This document shows, in pieces, positions 8,454 to 14,585 of a stretch of 14,585 bases of DNA. The notes beneath the pieces are model-generated. The model ran no database searches, was not told where the DNA came from, and worked only from the letters and a program-made list of their open reading frames with translations. Positions within the stretch are counted from its first letter, which is position 1. Every line of letters starts with the position of its first letter. The position numbers and the translations under genes were made by a program. Origin of the DNA: Actinomycetota bacterium (GTDB lineage Bacteria; Actinomycetota; Actinomycetes; Nanopelagicales; Nanopelagicaceae); NCBI GenBank assembly GCA_009705165.1, contig WLCU01000003.1, forward strand, positions 1-14,585. The letters run 5' to 3'.

Positions 8454-10499
8454 TTATAATTTCGCCTTAATCTTGTTTGAAATTGCATCCACAGAAAAAC
8501 CAAATTCAGAGAACAATTTCTTTGCATCTGCCGATGCACCGTAATGTTCAAGTGAAATTGCAATTCCAGAATCACCAATGTATTTGTGCCAGCCTTGAGC
8601 AATTCCAACCTCAATGCTGACTCTTAATTTAATTTCGGGGGACAGGACTGAGTCTTTATAACTTTGGTCCTGCTCTTCAAACCATTCAAGGCAAGGTGCG
8701 CTGACTACGCGAACTGCAATTCCTTGGGCAGCAAGATTTTTTTGCACGTCCAGGGCAAGTGAGACTTCAGAGCCTGTAGCGATCAAAATTGCCTTAGCCC
8801 CAGCTGTATCTTTTAGAACGTAAGCACCTTGCGATACACCAGTTGCTGGTGCACATTCATTGCGATCAAAGACAGGCAAGTTTTGACGAGATAATAAAAT
8901 TCCTGCTGCTCTTCCACGAGTCAGAATCTTTTTCCAACTCTCAGCCACTTCATTGGCATCACCTGGACGAATAACATCAAGGCCAGGAATTGCTCGAAGC
9001 GCAGCAAAATGTTCGATCGGTTGATGAGTTGGTCCGTCCTCACCGACGCCGATTGAATCGTGGGTCCAAACAAAAGTTGATGGCACGTTCATAAGGGCAG
9101 CGAGTCGAACGGCGCCACGCATGTAATCACTAAATACGGCAAAAGTTCCACCAAAGGCACGGCTCAAACCATGTAGTGCAATTCCATTGAGAATTGAACC
9201 CATTGCATGCTCTCTAATTCCAAAGTGAATTATGCGCCCGTATGGATCGGCGCCTTTAATGGCACTAGTTGCCGGCAAGAAGGAACCACCGCCATCTATT
9301 GACGTGTTATTAGATCCTGCCAAATCTGCCGATCCACCCCAAAACTCTGGAAGTTTCTTAGCAATTGCATTTATAACTTGGCCCGAAGCTGCGCGAGTAG
9401 CTACGGCCTTATCTGGTGCAAACACAGGAATTTCTGCATCCCAACCGTTAGGTAGTTCTTTAGTTAACAAACGCTTAAGAAGTTGGGCTTGCTCTGGATT
9501 TGCAGTTTGCCATGTTGCAAATTTTTCATTCCATTGTGCATGTAACTGCGAACCACGAACTTTTACTTGACGTGCATGCTCTAGAACTTCTGTTGGCATT
9601 GCAAAATTTTCATCTGGATTAAGTCCAAGTGCTAATTTAGTTGCTGCGATTTCTTCATCACCAAGGGCTGAACCGTGGGAACCGGCAGTTCCCTGTGCTT
9701 TTGGTGCAGGCCAAGCAATCACTGACTTCATGCGAATTAGCGTTGGCTTAGAAGTTTGCTCCTTAGCTGCAGACATTGCAGCATCTAGCGCAGGCAAATC
9801 AACATTTCCATCATTTGCAGCGTTTACGTCGATTACGTGCCATCCGTAGGCACGGTAACGCGCTGAAACATCTTCAGTGAAAGCGTTATGTGTATCGCCT
9901 TCAATGGAGATTCGATTGTCATCATAAATAACTTTAAGTGCGCCAAGCTCTTGTGTTCCGGCAAGAGATGATGCTTCGGCACTTACGCCTTCCTGTAAAT
10001 CTCCATCAGAGCAGATAACCCAAATTGAATGATCAAAGATTGATTGACCAGCTGGTGCGTTCTTATCAAGCAAACCCCGCTCATAACGAGCCGCCATCGC
10101 CATTCCTACAGCAGTTGCAACACCTTGACCCAATGGGCCTGTGGTCATTTCAACTCCGGCAGTGTGACCAAATTCTGGGTGACCAGGTGTCAGAGAGCCC
10201 CACGTACGAAACTGTTGTAGATCGCTCATTTCAAGGCCATAACCGCTTAAGAAAAGTTGAATGTAGAGCGTCAATGAAGAGTGTCCGCATGAGAGGACGA
10301 AGCGATCTCGGCCTAGCCAATGCGGATCGGAGGGATCATGAACTAGATGTCGCTGAAAAAGATTGTAAGCAACAGGAGCCAATGACATTGCAGTACCTGG
10401 ATGGCCGTTTCCAACTTTTTGGACCGCATCTGCAGCAAGGGCTCGGGCATGAGCTACAGCACGATCATCTAAATCTGACCAACCAGTCATTGAACTCAT
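8454..10499 (-). CDS. tkt: Transketolase
   Basis: This 681-residue thiamine diphosphate enzyme transfers two-carbon ketol units between sugar phosphates. Visible are GNGHPGTA (30-37), CGHSS (71-75), TPGHPE (104-109), the cofactor/metal motif SDGDLQEG (164-171) with DDNRISIEGD downstream, the catalytic Glu430 in GIREHAMGS, and HDSIGVGEDGPTHQP (480-494) in the pyrimidine domain. I chose ATG 10499 because it overlaps the ctaA stop as ATGA and has GGAAA at 10511-10507. The frame extends upstream to 10559 but that part lies over ctaA and has no family resemblance. ATG 10490 is an alternative, three codons shorter. Transketolase and transaldolase together connect pentoses to the glycolytic pool fed by pgi. 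Confidence 0.95.
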   Translation of the reverse strand: MSSMTGWSDLDDRAVAHARALAADAVQKVGNGHPGTAMSLAPVAYNLFQRHLVHDPSDPHWLGRDRFVLSCGHSSLTLYIQLFLSGYGLEMSDLQQFRTWGSLTPGHPEFGHTAGVEMTTGPLGQGVATAVGMAMAARYERGLLDKNAPAGQSIFDHSIWVICSDGDLQEGVSAEASSLAGTQELGALKVIYDDNRISIEGDTHNAFTEDVSARYRAYGWHVIDVNAANDGNVDLPALDAAMSAAKEQTSKPTLIRMKSVIAWPAPKAQGTAGSHGSALGDEEIAATKLALGLNPDENFAMPTEVLEHARQVKVRGSQLHAQWNEKFATWQTANPEQAQLLKRLLTKELPNGWDAEIPVFAPDKAVATRAASGQVINAIAKKLPEFWGGSADLAGSNNTSIDGGGSFLPATSAIKGADPYGRIIHFGIREHAMGSILNGIALHGLSRAFGGTFAVFSDYMRGAVRLAALMNVPSTFVWTHDSIGVGEDGPTHQPIEHFAALRAIPGLDVIRPGDANEVAESWKKILTRGRAAGILLSRQNLPVFDRNECAPATGVSQGAYVLKDTAGAKAILIATGSEVSLALDVQKNLAAQGIAVRVVSAPCLEWFEEQDQSYKDSVLSPEIKLRVSIEVGIAQGWHKYIGDSGIAISLEHYGASADAKKLFSEFGFSVDAISNKIKAKL

Positions 10500-11377
10500 T
10501 TCGATATTTCCATTTCTGTGCGTTGAATAGATAGCCAGATTTGCCACGCTGCAATCCAAACCAAAGTAGATCCAAGTAAATGAGTGCCAACGAGCAACTC
10601 GGGCACTCCTTGCAGGTATTGGATATAACCAATTCCTCCTTGCGCCAATGAAATTAAAAGAAAAATTGCTAAGCGTTTCTTGGTGAGCGCTGAAATATCT
10701 TTACGTAAGTAAAAAAGAATTGAGACAGCAATCAGAATTACTACGGCAAAACCATGCAATATCGCGGCATCTTGAATTCGAATGTGTAGGCGGGGTGCAT
10801 TGATATCTCCTGCATGTGGGCCAGCACCTGTAACGACAGTTCCAAGAACCAAGACTATGACTGACCACATGACATGAATTTTCGAATAATTATTTATGTT
10901 ACCTCGAATTTTTGTCTTAACTGCTGGTACTTTGCGCCTTGAGTGCAATGAAGTTGCTGCTGCAATCAGAATTATTGAGAGTAAGTAATGACTTGCAACC
11001 GCAATCGGATTTAGATTTGTTAGGACAGTGATTCCACCTAGTACGCCTTGACCAAATATTCCAAGAAATTGCCCAAGGGCAAGCAGGCGTAGATCTTTTC
11101 TGCCGGCTTTTAGAACTGCAACTAAAGTTGCAATCGCAATCGCCACCAACACAAAAGTTAACAGTCGGTTAGCAAATTCAATCCAAGAGTGCAGAACGCC
11201 TTCGGCTTGATTTTTAATTGGCACATATGAACCAGGCGTGCACTCGGGCCAAGTTGGGCAGCCGAGTCCAGAACCCGTTAAACGAACCGCACCACCTGTC
11301 ACGACTATTGCCGCCTGAGATACCAACAGGGCCAAGCTCAACGGGGATAGGAATCGAGCCGCACGCGTAATTGCCAT
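10496..11377 (-). CDS. ctaA: Heme A synthase, COX15/CtaA family
   Basis: This 293-residue polytopic membrane protein is predicted to oxidise heme O to heme A for aa3-type cytochrome c oxidase. It shows about eight hydrophobic segments in two halves. The first extracytoplasmic loop has the cysteine pair Cys40 and Cys46 in GLGCPTWPEC. Candidate heme-ligand histidines are His130 (SHYLLS), His208 (ILHGFAVV) and His266 (GTHLLGS). GTVVTGAGPHAGD (179-191) is a family signature. The E-x-x-H-R site of Bacillus CtaA reads Glu67-Phe-Ala-Asn70-Arg71, with Asn in place of the first ligand; His63 is nearby. I recall IEF-x-NR as common in actinobacterial members. It begins the minus-strand operon and overlaps tkt by 4 bases. 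ctaB is not in the window. Confidence 0.92.
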   Translation of the reverse strand: MAITRAARFLSPLSLALLVSQAAIVVTGGAVRLTGSGLGCPTWPECTPGSYVPIKNQAEGVLHSWIEFANRLLTFVLVAIAIATLVAVLKAGRKDLRLLALGQFLGIFGQGVLGGITVLTNLNPIAVASHYLLSIILIAAATSLHSRRKVPAVKTKIRGNINNYSKIHVMWSVIVLVLGTVVTGAGPHAGDINAPRLHIRIQDAAILHGFAVVILIAVSILFYLRKDISALTKKRLAIFLLISLAQGGIGYIQYLQGVPELLVGTHLLGSTLVWIAAWQIWLSIQRTEMEISK

Positions 11378-11383
11378 GCCCCA

Positions 11384-11389
11384 ACCCTA
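11384..11389 (-). promoter_or_regulatory. Candidate -10 box for a leaderless ctaA transcript
   Basis: On the minus strand TAGGGT (11389 to 11384) fits TANNNT and ends 6 bases before the ctaA ATG at 11377. This places the expected transcript start on the A of the start codon. No strong ribosome binding site precedes the ATG, which agrees with a leaderless mRNA, a common form in actinobacteria. A second candidate, TATTGT (11447 to 11442), would give a longer leader and overlaps the sufR operator-like repeats. Confidence 0.4.
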
Positions 11390-11426
11390 TGGCCGAAGCG
11401 GGCTCAGGCGGGCCGAGTGGCCGAAG

Positions 11427-11455
11427 GTGTCGAATTACGACACAATACTGTTGTG
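11427..11455. promoter_or_regulatory. Overlapping inverted repeats, candidate SufR operator
   Basis: Two perfect inverted repeats share three bases. The first is GTGTCG (11427-11432), 5-base spacer, CGACAC (11438-11443). The second is CACAA (11441-11445), 5-base spacer, TTGTG (11451-11455). A further CACAA lies at 11470-11474. The second repeat is centred on the candidate sufR -10 box. SufR proteins in other bacteria repress their own suf operon through ACAC/GTGT-type inverted repeats, so position and sequence suit an autoregulatory operator. Binding is inferred. Confidence 0.55.
11446..11451 (+). promoter_or_regulatory. Candidate -10 box for sufR-sufB-sufD
   Basis: TACTGT fits TANNNT and would start transcription at about 11458, next to the ATG at 11459, giving an essentially leaderless mRNA. 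It lies within the CACAA/TTGTG inverted repeat, where a bound repressor would block polymerase. No clear -35 is visible at 16-18 bases. Confidence 0.42.
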
Positions 11456-11458
11456 AAA

Positions 11459-12139
11459 ATGGTTGGACACACAAACATGGGCAGCGGCGATGATTCGCGT
11501 ACCCGTGATCTTGTAGCCCGCTCGATTCTAGAAAATGGACCATCTACCGCAGCAGTTCTTGGCAAACGGTTAGGTCTAACTGCAGCTGGAATTCGCCGCC
11601 ACCTAGACCTGCTCGTAGCCGATGGCGTCCTTGAAGCCCGAGAGCCGCATTCTGCATTAATACGTGGACGAGGACGTCCTTCAAAGGTTTTCATCATGAG
11701 CGATAAGGGACGCGAGCAGTTTGAACACTCTTATGATGACTTAGCAGTAGCAGCTCTAAAATTTATGGCAACACAATCTGGCGATGAGTTGGTTTCCAAC
11801 TTTGCGCAATCACGTGCTGAAGATATTGAGCGAAAAGCTACAGTCGCCATTTCTAAGAAAAGCAATAAATCTCAAGCCGTCGCTGATTTTCTAAGCGAAC
11901 AAGGATATGCGGCAAGTATTCATAAAAAACCAATGGGTGAAGAGCTTTGCCAGCACCATTGTCCGATAGCTCACGTTGCTTCAGAGTTCCCACAATTGTG
12001 CGAGGCTGAAACTGAAGCGCTATCACGTTTGCTCGGAACACATGTGCAACGTTTAGCAACTATCGCTCATGGCGACGGAGTCTGTACAACTTTTATTCCA
12101 ACGATCGCAACCACTACAAAGCGAAAGGTACGTGCATGA
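11459..12139 (+). CDS. sufR: SufR, iron-sulfur-sensing repressor of the suf operon
   Basis: This 226-residue winged-helix regulator is predicted to hold a Fe-S cluster and repress suf genes when clusters are plentiful. The N-terminal DNA-binding domain covers about 15-80, with [20 protein letters not shown] and [17 protein letters not shown] forming the helix-turn-helix and wing approach, then [10 protein letters not shown]. The C-terminal sensor has Cys164 and Cys168 in [11 protein letters not shown] and Cys181 in FPQLCEAE, a C-x3-C-x12-C pattern typical of actinobacterial SufR, plus Cys209. I chose ATG 11459 because of the -10 spacing; GTG 11417 would put the operator inside the gene, and ATG 11477 is a shorter alternative. 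Its stop overlaps the sufB start as ATGA. It is divergent from ctaA. Confidence 0.92.
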   Translation: MVGHTNMGSGDDSRTRDLVARSILENGPSTAAVLGKRLGLTAAGIRRHLDLLVADGVLEAREPHSALIRGRGRPSKVFIMSDKGREQFEHSYDDLAVAALKFMATQSGDELVSNFAQSRAEDIERKATVAISKKSNKSQAVADFLSEQGYAASIHKKPMGEELCQHHCPIAHVASEFPQLCEAETEALSRLLGTHVQRLATIAHGDGVCTTFIPTIATTTKRKVRA

Positions 12140-13545
12140 CAATCGCACATCCAGAACTCGAAGGTATCGGAAACTATGAATATGGTTGGTCTGATAAAAG
12201 TGATATCGGAACAAACGCGAAACGTGGTCTAAATGAAGATGTCGTTCGCGACATTTCAGCTAAAAAGTCTGAACCGCAGTGGATGCTTGACCTTCGCCTT
12301 AAAGGCCTCTCTCTATTTGAGAAAAAGCCAATGCCAAACTGGGGTTCTGATCTCTCAGGAATTTTCTTTGACACTATTAAGTACTTTGTGCGCTCTACTG
12401 AAAAGCAGGCAGCAACTTGGGACGACCTTCCTGAAGAAATCAAAAATACTTATGATCGTCTAGGTATTCCAGAAGCTGAAAAGCAGCGCTTAGTTTCAGG
12501 TGTAGCAGCTCAATATGAGTCTGAAGTTGTTTATCACTCAATCCGCGAGGATCTTGAAAAACAAGGCGTAATTTTCTTAGACACAGACAGTGGACTTAAG
12601 CAGCATCCAGAGCTATTTAAAGAGTATTTCGGTTCAGTTATTCCTGTTGGAGATAACAAGTTTGCGGCATTAAATACTTCCGTATGGTCAGGTGGTTCAT
12701 TTATCTATGTACCTAAGGGTGTTCACGTCGACATCCCTTTGCAAGCATATTTCCGCATCAATACCGAAAATATGGGTCAATTCGAGCGAACATTAATCAT
12801 TGCTGATGAAGATTCATATATCCATTACGTAGAAGGATGCACAGCTCCAATTTATAAGTCAGATTCTTTGCACTCAGCTGTAGTTGAGATCATTGTTAAA
12901 AAGGGTGCACGAGTTCGCTACACAACTATTCAAAACTGGTCTAACAACGTTTACAACTTAGTTACTAAGCGCGCTACATGTGCAGAAGGCGCAACAATGG
13001 AATGGGTTGATGGAAATATCGGCTCCAAAGTAACTATGAAGTATCCAGCCGTATTCTTGATGGGACCACATGCAAAGGGAGAAACACTTTCACTAGCATT
13101 TGCAGGAGAGGGCCAACATCAAGACTCTGGAGCAAAGATGGTCCATGCTGCTCCATACACATCTTCTTCTGTTATTTCTAAATCTGTAGCCCGAAATGGT
13201 GGCCGCACTTCTTACCGTGGACTTGTTCAAGTTCAAGAAGGAGCGCATCACTCAAAGAGCACAGTTAAATGTGACGCTCTACTAGTTGACACTATTTCAC
13301 GCTCTGATACATATCCCTATGTTGATATCCGAGAAGATGATGTGTCGATGGGACATGAAGCCACAGTTTCTAAAATCTCTGATGATCAGCTTTTCTATCT
13401 CATGTCGAGAGGTTTAAATGAGGATGAAGCAATGGCGATGATCGTTCGAGGTTTTATCGAACCAATTGCACGCGAACTTCCTATGGAATATGCCCTGGAG
13501 CTCAATCGCCTCATTGAACTTCAAATGGAAGGCGCAGTTGGATAA
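12136..13545 (+). CDS. sufB: Fe-S cluster assembly scaffold protein SufB
   Basis: This 469-residue protein is the scaffold subunit of the SufBC2D complex, on which nascent Fe-S clusters form in the cytoplasm. The C-terminal beta-helix core is well conserved: [16 protein letters not shown] (183-198), [10 protein letters not shown] with Cys235, VKCDALLVD with Cys379, and [21 protein letters not shown] (406-426) with Glu408. Cys379 and Glu408 are spaced 29 residues apart, as are the catalytic Cys405 and Glu434 of E. coli SufB. The gene is uninterrupted: no intein is present, although several actinobacterial sufB genes carry one. AAAGG at 12124-12128, inside sufR, precedes ATG 12136 by 7 bases. 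The stop overlaps the sufD start (TAATG). Confidence 0.97.
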   Translation: MTIAHPELEGIGNYEYGWSDKSDIGTNAKRGLNEDVVRDISAKKSEPQWMLDLRLKGLSLFEKKPMPNWGSDLSGIFFDTIKYFVRSTEKQAATWDDLPEEIKNTYDRLGIPEAEKQRLVSGVAAQYESEVVYHSIREDLEKQGVIFLDTDSGLKQHPELFKEYFGSVIPVGDNKFAALNTSVWSGGSFIYVPKGVHVDIPLQAYFRINTENMGQFERTLIIADEDSYIHYVEGCTAPIYKSDSLHSAVVEIIVKKGARVRYTTIQNWSNNVYNLVTKRATCAEGATMEWVDGNIGSKVTMKYPAVFLMGPHAKGETLSLAFAGEGQHQDSGAKMVHAAPYTSSSVISKSVARNGGRTSYRGLVQVQEGAHHSKSTVKCDALLVDTISRSDTYPYVDIREDDVSMGHEATVSKISDDQLFYLMSRGLNEDEAMAMIVRGFIEPIARELPMEYALELNRLIELQMEGAVG

Positions 13546-14585
13546 TGTCGCTACTAACTACTAATTATCTAACACCGACCGGACGCGAAGAGGCGTGGCG
13601 TTTCACTCCTCTAAAACGCCTGCGTGGCTTGCACGATGGAAGTGCAGTAATTGCCGATCGCAATTCACTTATTGCTAAAGGTGCTTTGCCTACTGGTGTC
13701 AGTTTTGCCCGTGAAGCACTTGCACCACTTGCAGAAATTGACGATGTGATCATTGAGCGAATCCGCGGCAATGCAAACGATGTCGCCCATCTTTCAATCG
13801 CAGCTAACACTGAGGTTAAAGAAGCAATTTTCCTCTCAAGAAGCCAGGGTTCAACCGATACTGCCGAACTCTCAAGAGTGCGCATTTCATTGGGTATTCA
13901 TGCAGTTGCCACGGTCATCGTTGAAAATATTGGCGATACGGTACTTGCTGAAGATTTAGAAATTTCGTTAGCACCAGGGTCATCTCTTACCTTCGTTTCA
14001 TTGCAAGAGTTTGATTCAAAAGCTGTTTATGCCGCCCGTCACCATGCAGTTATTGATAAAGATGCAGTTTTTAAATCAATAACCGCAACCATTGGGGGAG
14101 ACGTAGTACGTATTTTGCCAACTGTTGAATTTATCGCTCCAGGTGCTTCAGCAGAACTCCTTGGTGTCTATTTCGCAACAACAGGTCAGTTCTTTGAACA
14201 TCGTATGCACGTCGATCACGCAGTTCCTAATGCGAAATCACGCGTCAATTACAAAGGTGCACTAGCTGGAAAAGACGCACACACTGTCTGGATTGGCGAC
14301 GTACTCATCCGCGCAGTTGCTGAAGGTACAGATACCTATGAACTCAACCGAAACCTTTTGCTTACAGATGGGGCTCGCGCAGATTCAGTTCCAAATCTTG
14401 AAATTGAAACGGGCGAAATTGTTGGCGCAGGGCACGCAAGTACAACAGGCCGATTTGATGACGAACAACTTTTCTATTTGATGTCTCGCGGAATTTCACT
14501 TGAGGATGCACGCCGACTTGTTGTTCGTGGCTTCTTTACGGAAATCATCGGTCAAATTGGCGACGAAGAAGTACAAGAGCGCCTT
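13545..14585 (+). CDS. sufD: Fe-S cluster assembly protein SufD, 3' end missing
   Basis: The frame is open from ATG 13545 to the window end: 347 codons with no stop, so the gene continues to the right. SufD pairs with SufB in the SufBC2D scaffold complex. Signatures are GREEAWRFTPLKRL (13-26) in the N-terminal helical part, EHRMHVDHAVPNAKSRVNYKG (218-238), TYELNRNLLL (264-273) and [21 protein letters not shown] (296-316). The last segment is clearly related to the SufB C-terminus. His297 aligns with the conserved histidine implicated in cluster assembly in E. coli SufD. No cysteine occurs in the visible part; E. coli has a cysteine two residues before that histidine. sufC, sufS and sufU would be expected next. 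Confidence 0.95.
   Translation, partial: MSLLTTNYLTPTGREEAWRFTPLKRLRGLHDGSAVIADRNSLIAKGALPTGVSFAREALAPLAEIDDVIIERIRGNANDVAHLSIAANTEVKEAIFLSRSQGSTDTAELSRVRISLGIHAVATVIVENIGDTVLAEDLEISLAPGSSLTFVSLQEFDSKAVYAARHHAVIDKDAVFKSITATIGGDVVRILPTVEFIAPGASAELLGVYFATTGQFFEHRMHVDHAVPNAKSRVNYKGALAGKDAHTVWIGDVLIRAVAEGTDTYELNRNLLLTDGARADSVPNLEIETGEIVGAGHASTTGRFDDEQLFYLMSRGISLEDARRLVVRGFFTEIIGQIGDEEVQERL

Noticed and set aside
10500-10559. Longer tkt start upstream of 10499
   Set aside because: The 20 extra residues lie entirely over the ctaA C-terminus; the ATGA overlap at 10499 gives a normal transketolase N-terminus.
11405-11445. A tRNA-Ser/Leu-like start (GGCCGAGTGGCCGAAGG followed by a stem-loop)
   Set aside because: The segment resembles a D-arm, but the following stem has no U before the would-be anticodon, there is no T-arm GGTTC-A-A sequence and no matching acceptor stem. 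Overlapping operator repeats explain the stem better.
11417-11458. sufR start at GTG 11417
   Set aside because: It would place both inverted repeats and the -10 box inside the coding region, and the added residues do not resemble SufR N-termini that I know.

Overview
The window is a compact stretch of core genes from a low-to-mid GC actinobacterium (GC about mid-40s % by rough reading). WhiA, RbpA, an actinobacterial-type SufR and the order rapZ-yvcK-whiA-gap-pgk-tpiA-secG point to Actinobacteria. The modest GC, tiny spacers and overlapping genes fit a streamlined freshwater lineage of the acI / Nanopelagicales kind; that placement is inference. I see no rRNA, tRNA, insertion sequence, prophage, CRISPR array or defence island. 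The only stretches without a gene are short: 2068-2205, 5178-5234, 5463-5503 and 11378-11458.

Region 1 (+, 1-5845): the 3' end of rapZ, then yvcK and whiA (cell envelope / carbon flux / division regulators). A 138-bp spacer with a terminator-like hairpin and a candidate promoter follows. Next come gap-pgk-tpiA (lower glycolysis), secG (Sec translocon) and rbpA (RNA polymerase / sigma factor partner).

Region 2 (-, 5842-11377, read right to left): ctaA (heme A synthase), tkt, tal, pgi. The four genes overlap or abut, so they look like one operon joining heme A synthesis to the non-oxidative pentose phosphate pathway and glucose-6-phosphate isomerase. Its last stop codon overlaps the convergent rbpA stop inside one CTAG. 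The oxidative pentose phosphate genes zwf, opcA and pgl, which I recall near these genes in many relatives, are not in the window.

Region 3 (+, 11459-14585): sufR-sufB-sufD, the start of a SUF iron-sulfur cluster assembly operon that runs off the end. The 81-bp divergent spacer between ctaA and sufR carries overlapping inverted repeats around a candidate sufR -10 box. Both genes have TANNNT boxes placed for leaderless or nearly leaderless transcripts.

Together the genes cover glycolysis and gluconeogenesis, sugar-phosphate interconversion, respiratory heme and Fe-S cofactor supply, plus two transcription regulators. I found no convincing new biological system. The points most worth checking are regulatory (the gap upstream region, the sufR/ctaA spacer) and architectural (tal-pgi adjacency, missing oxidative branch, heme A synthase leading a carbon operon).
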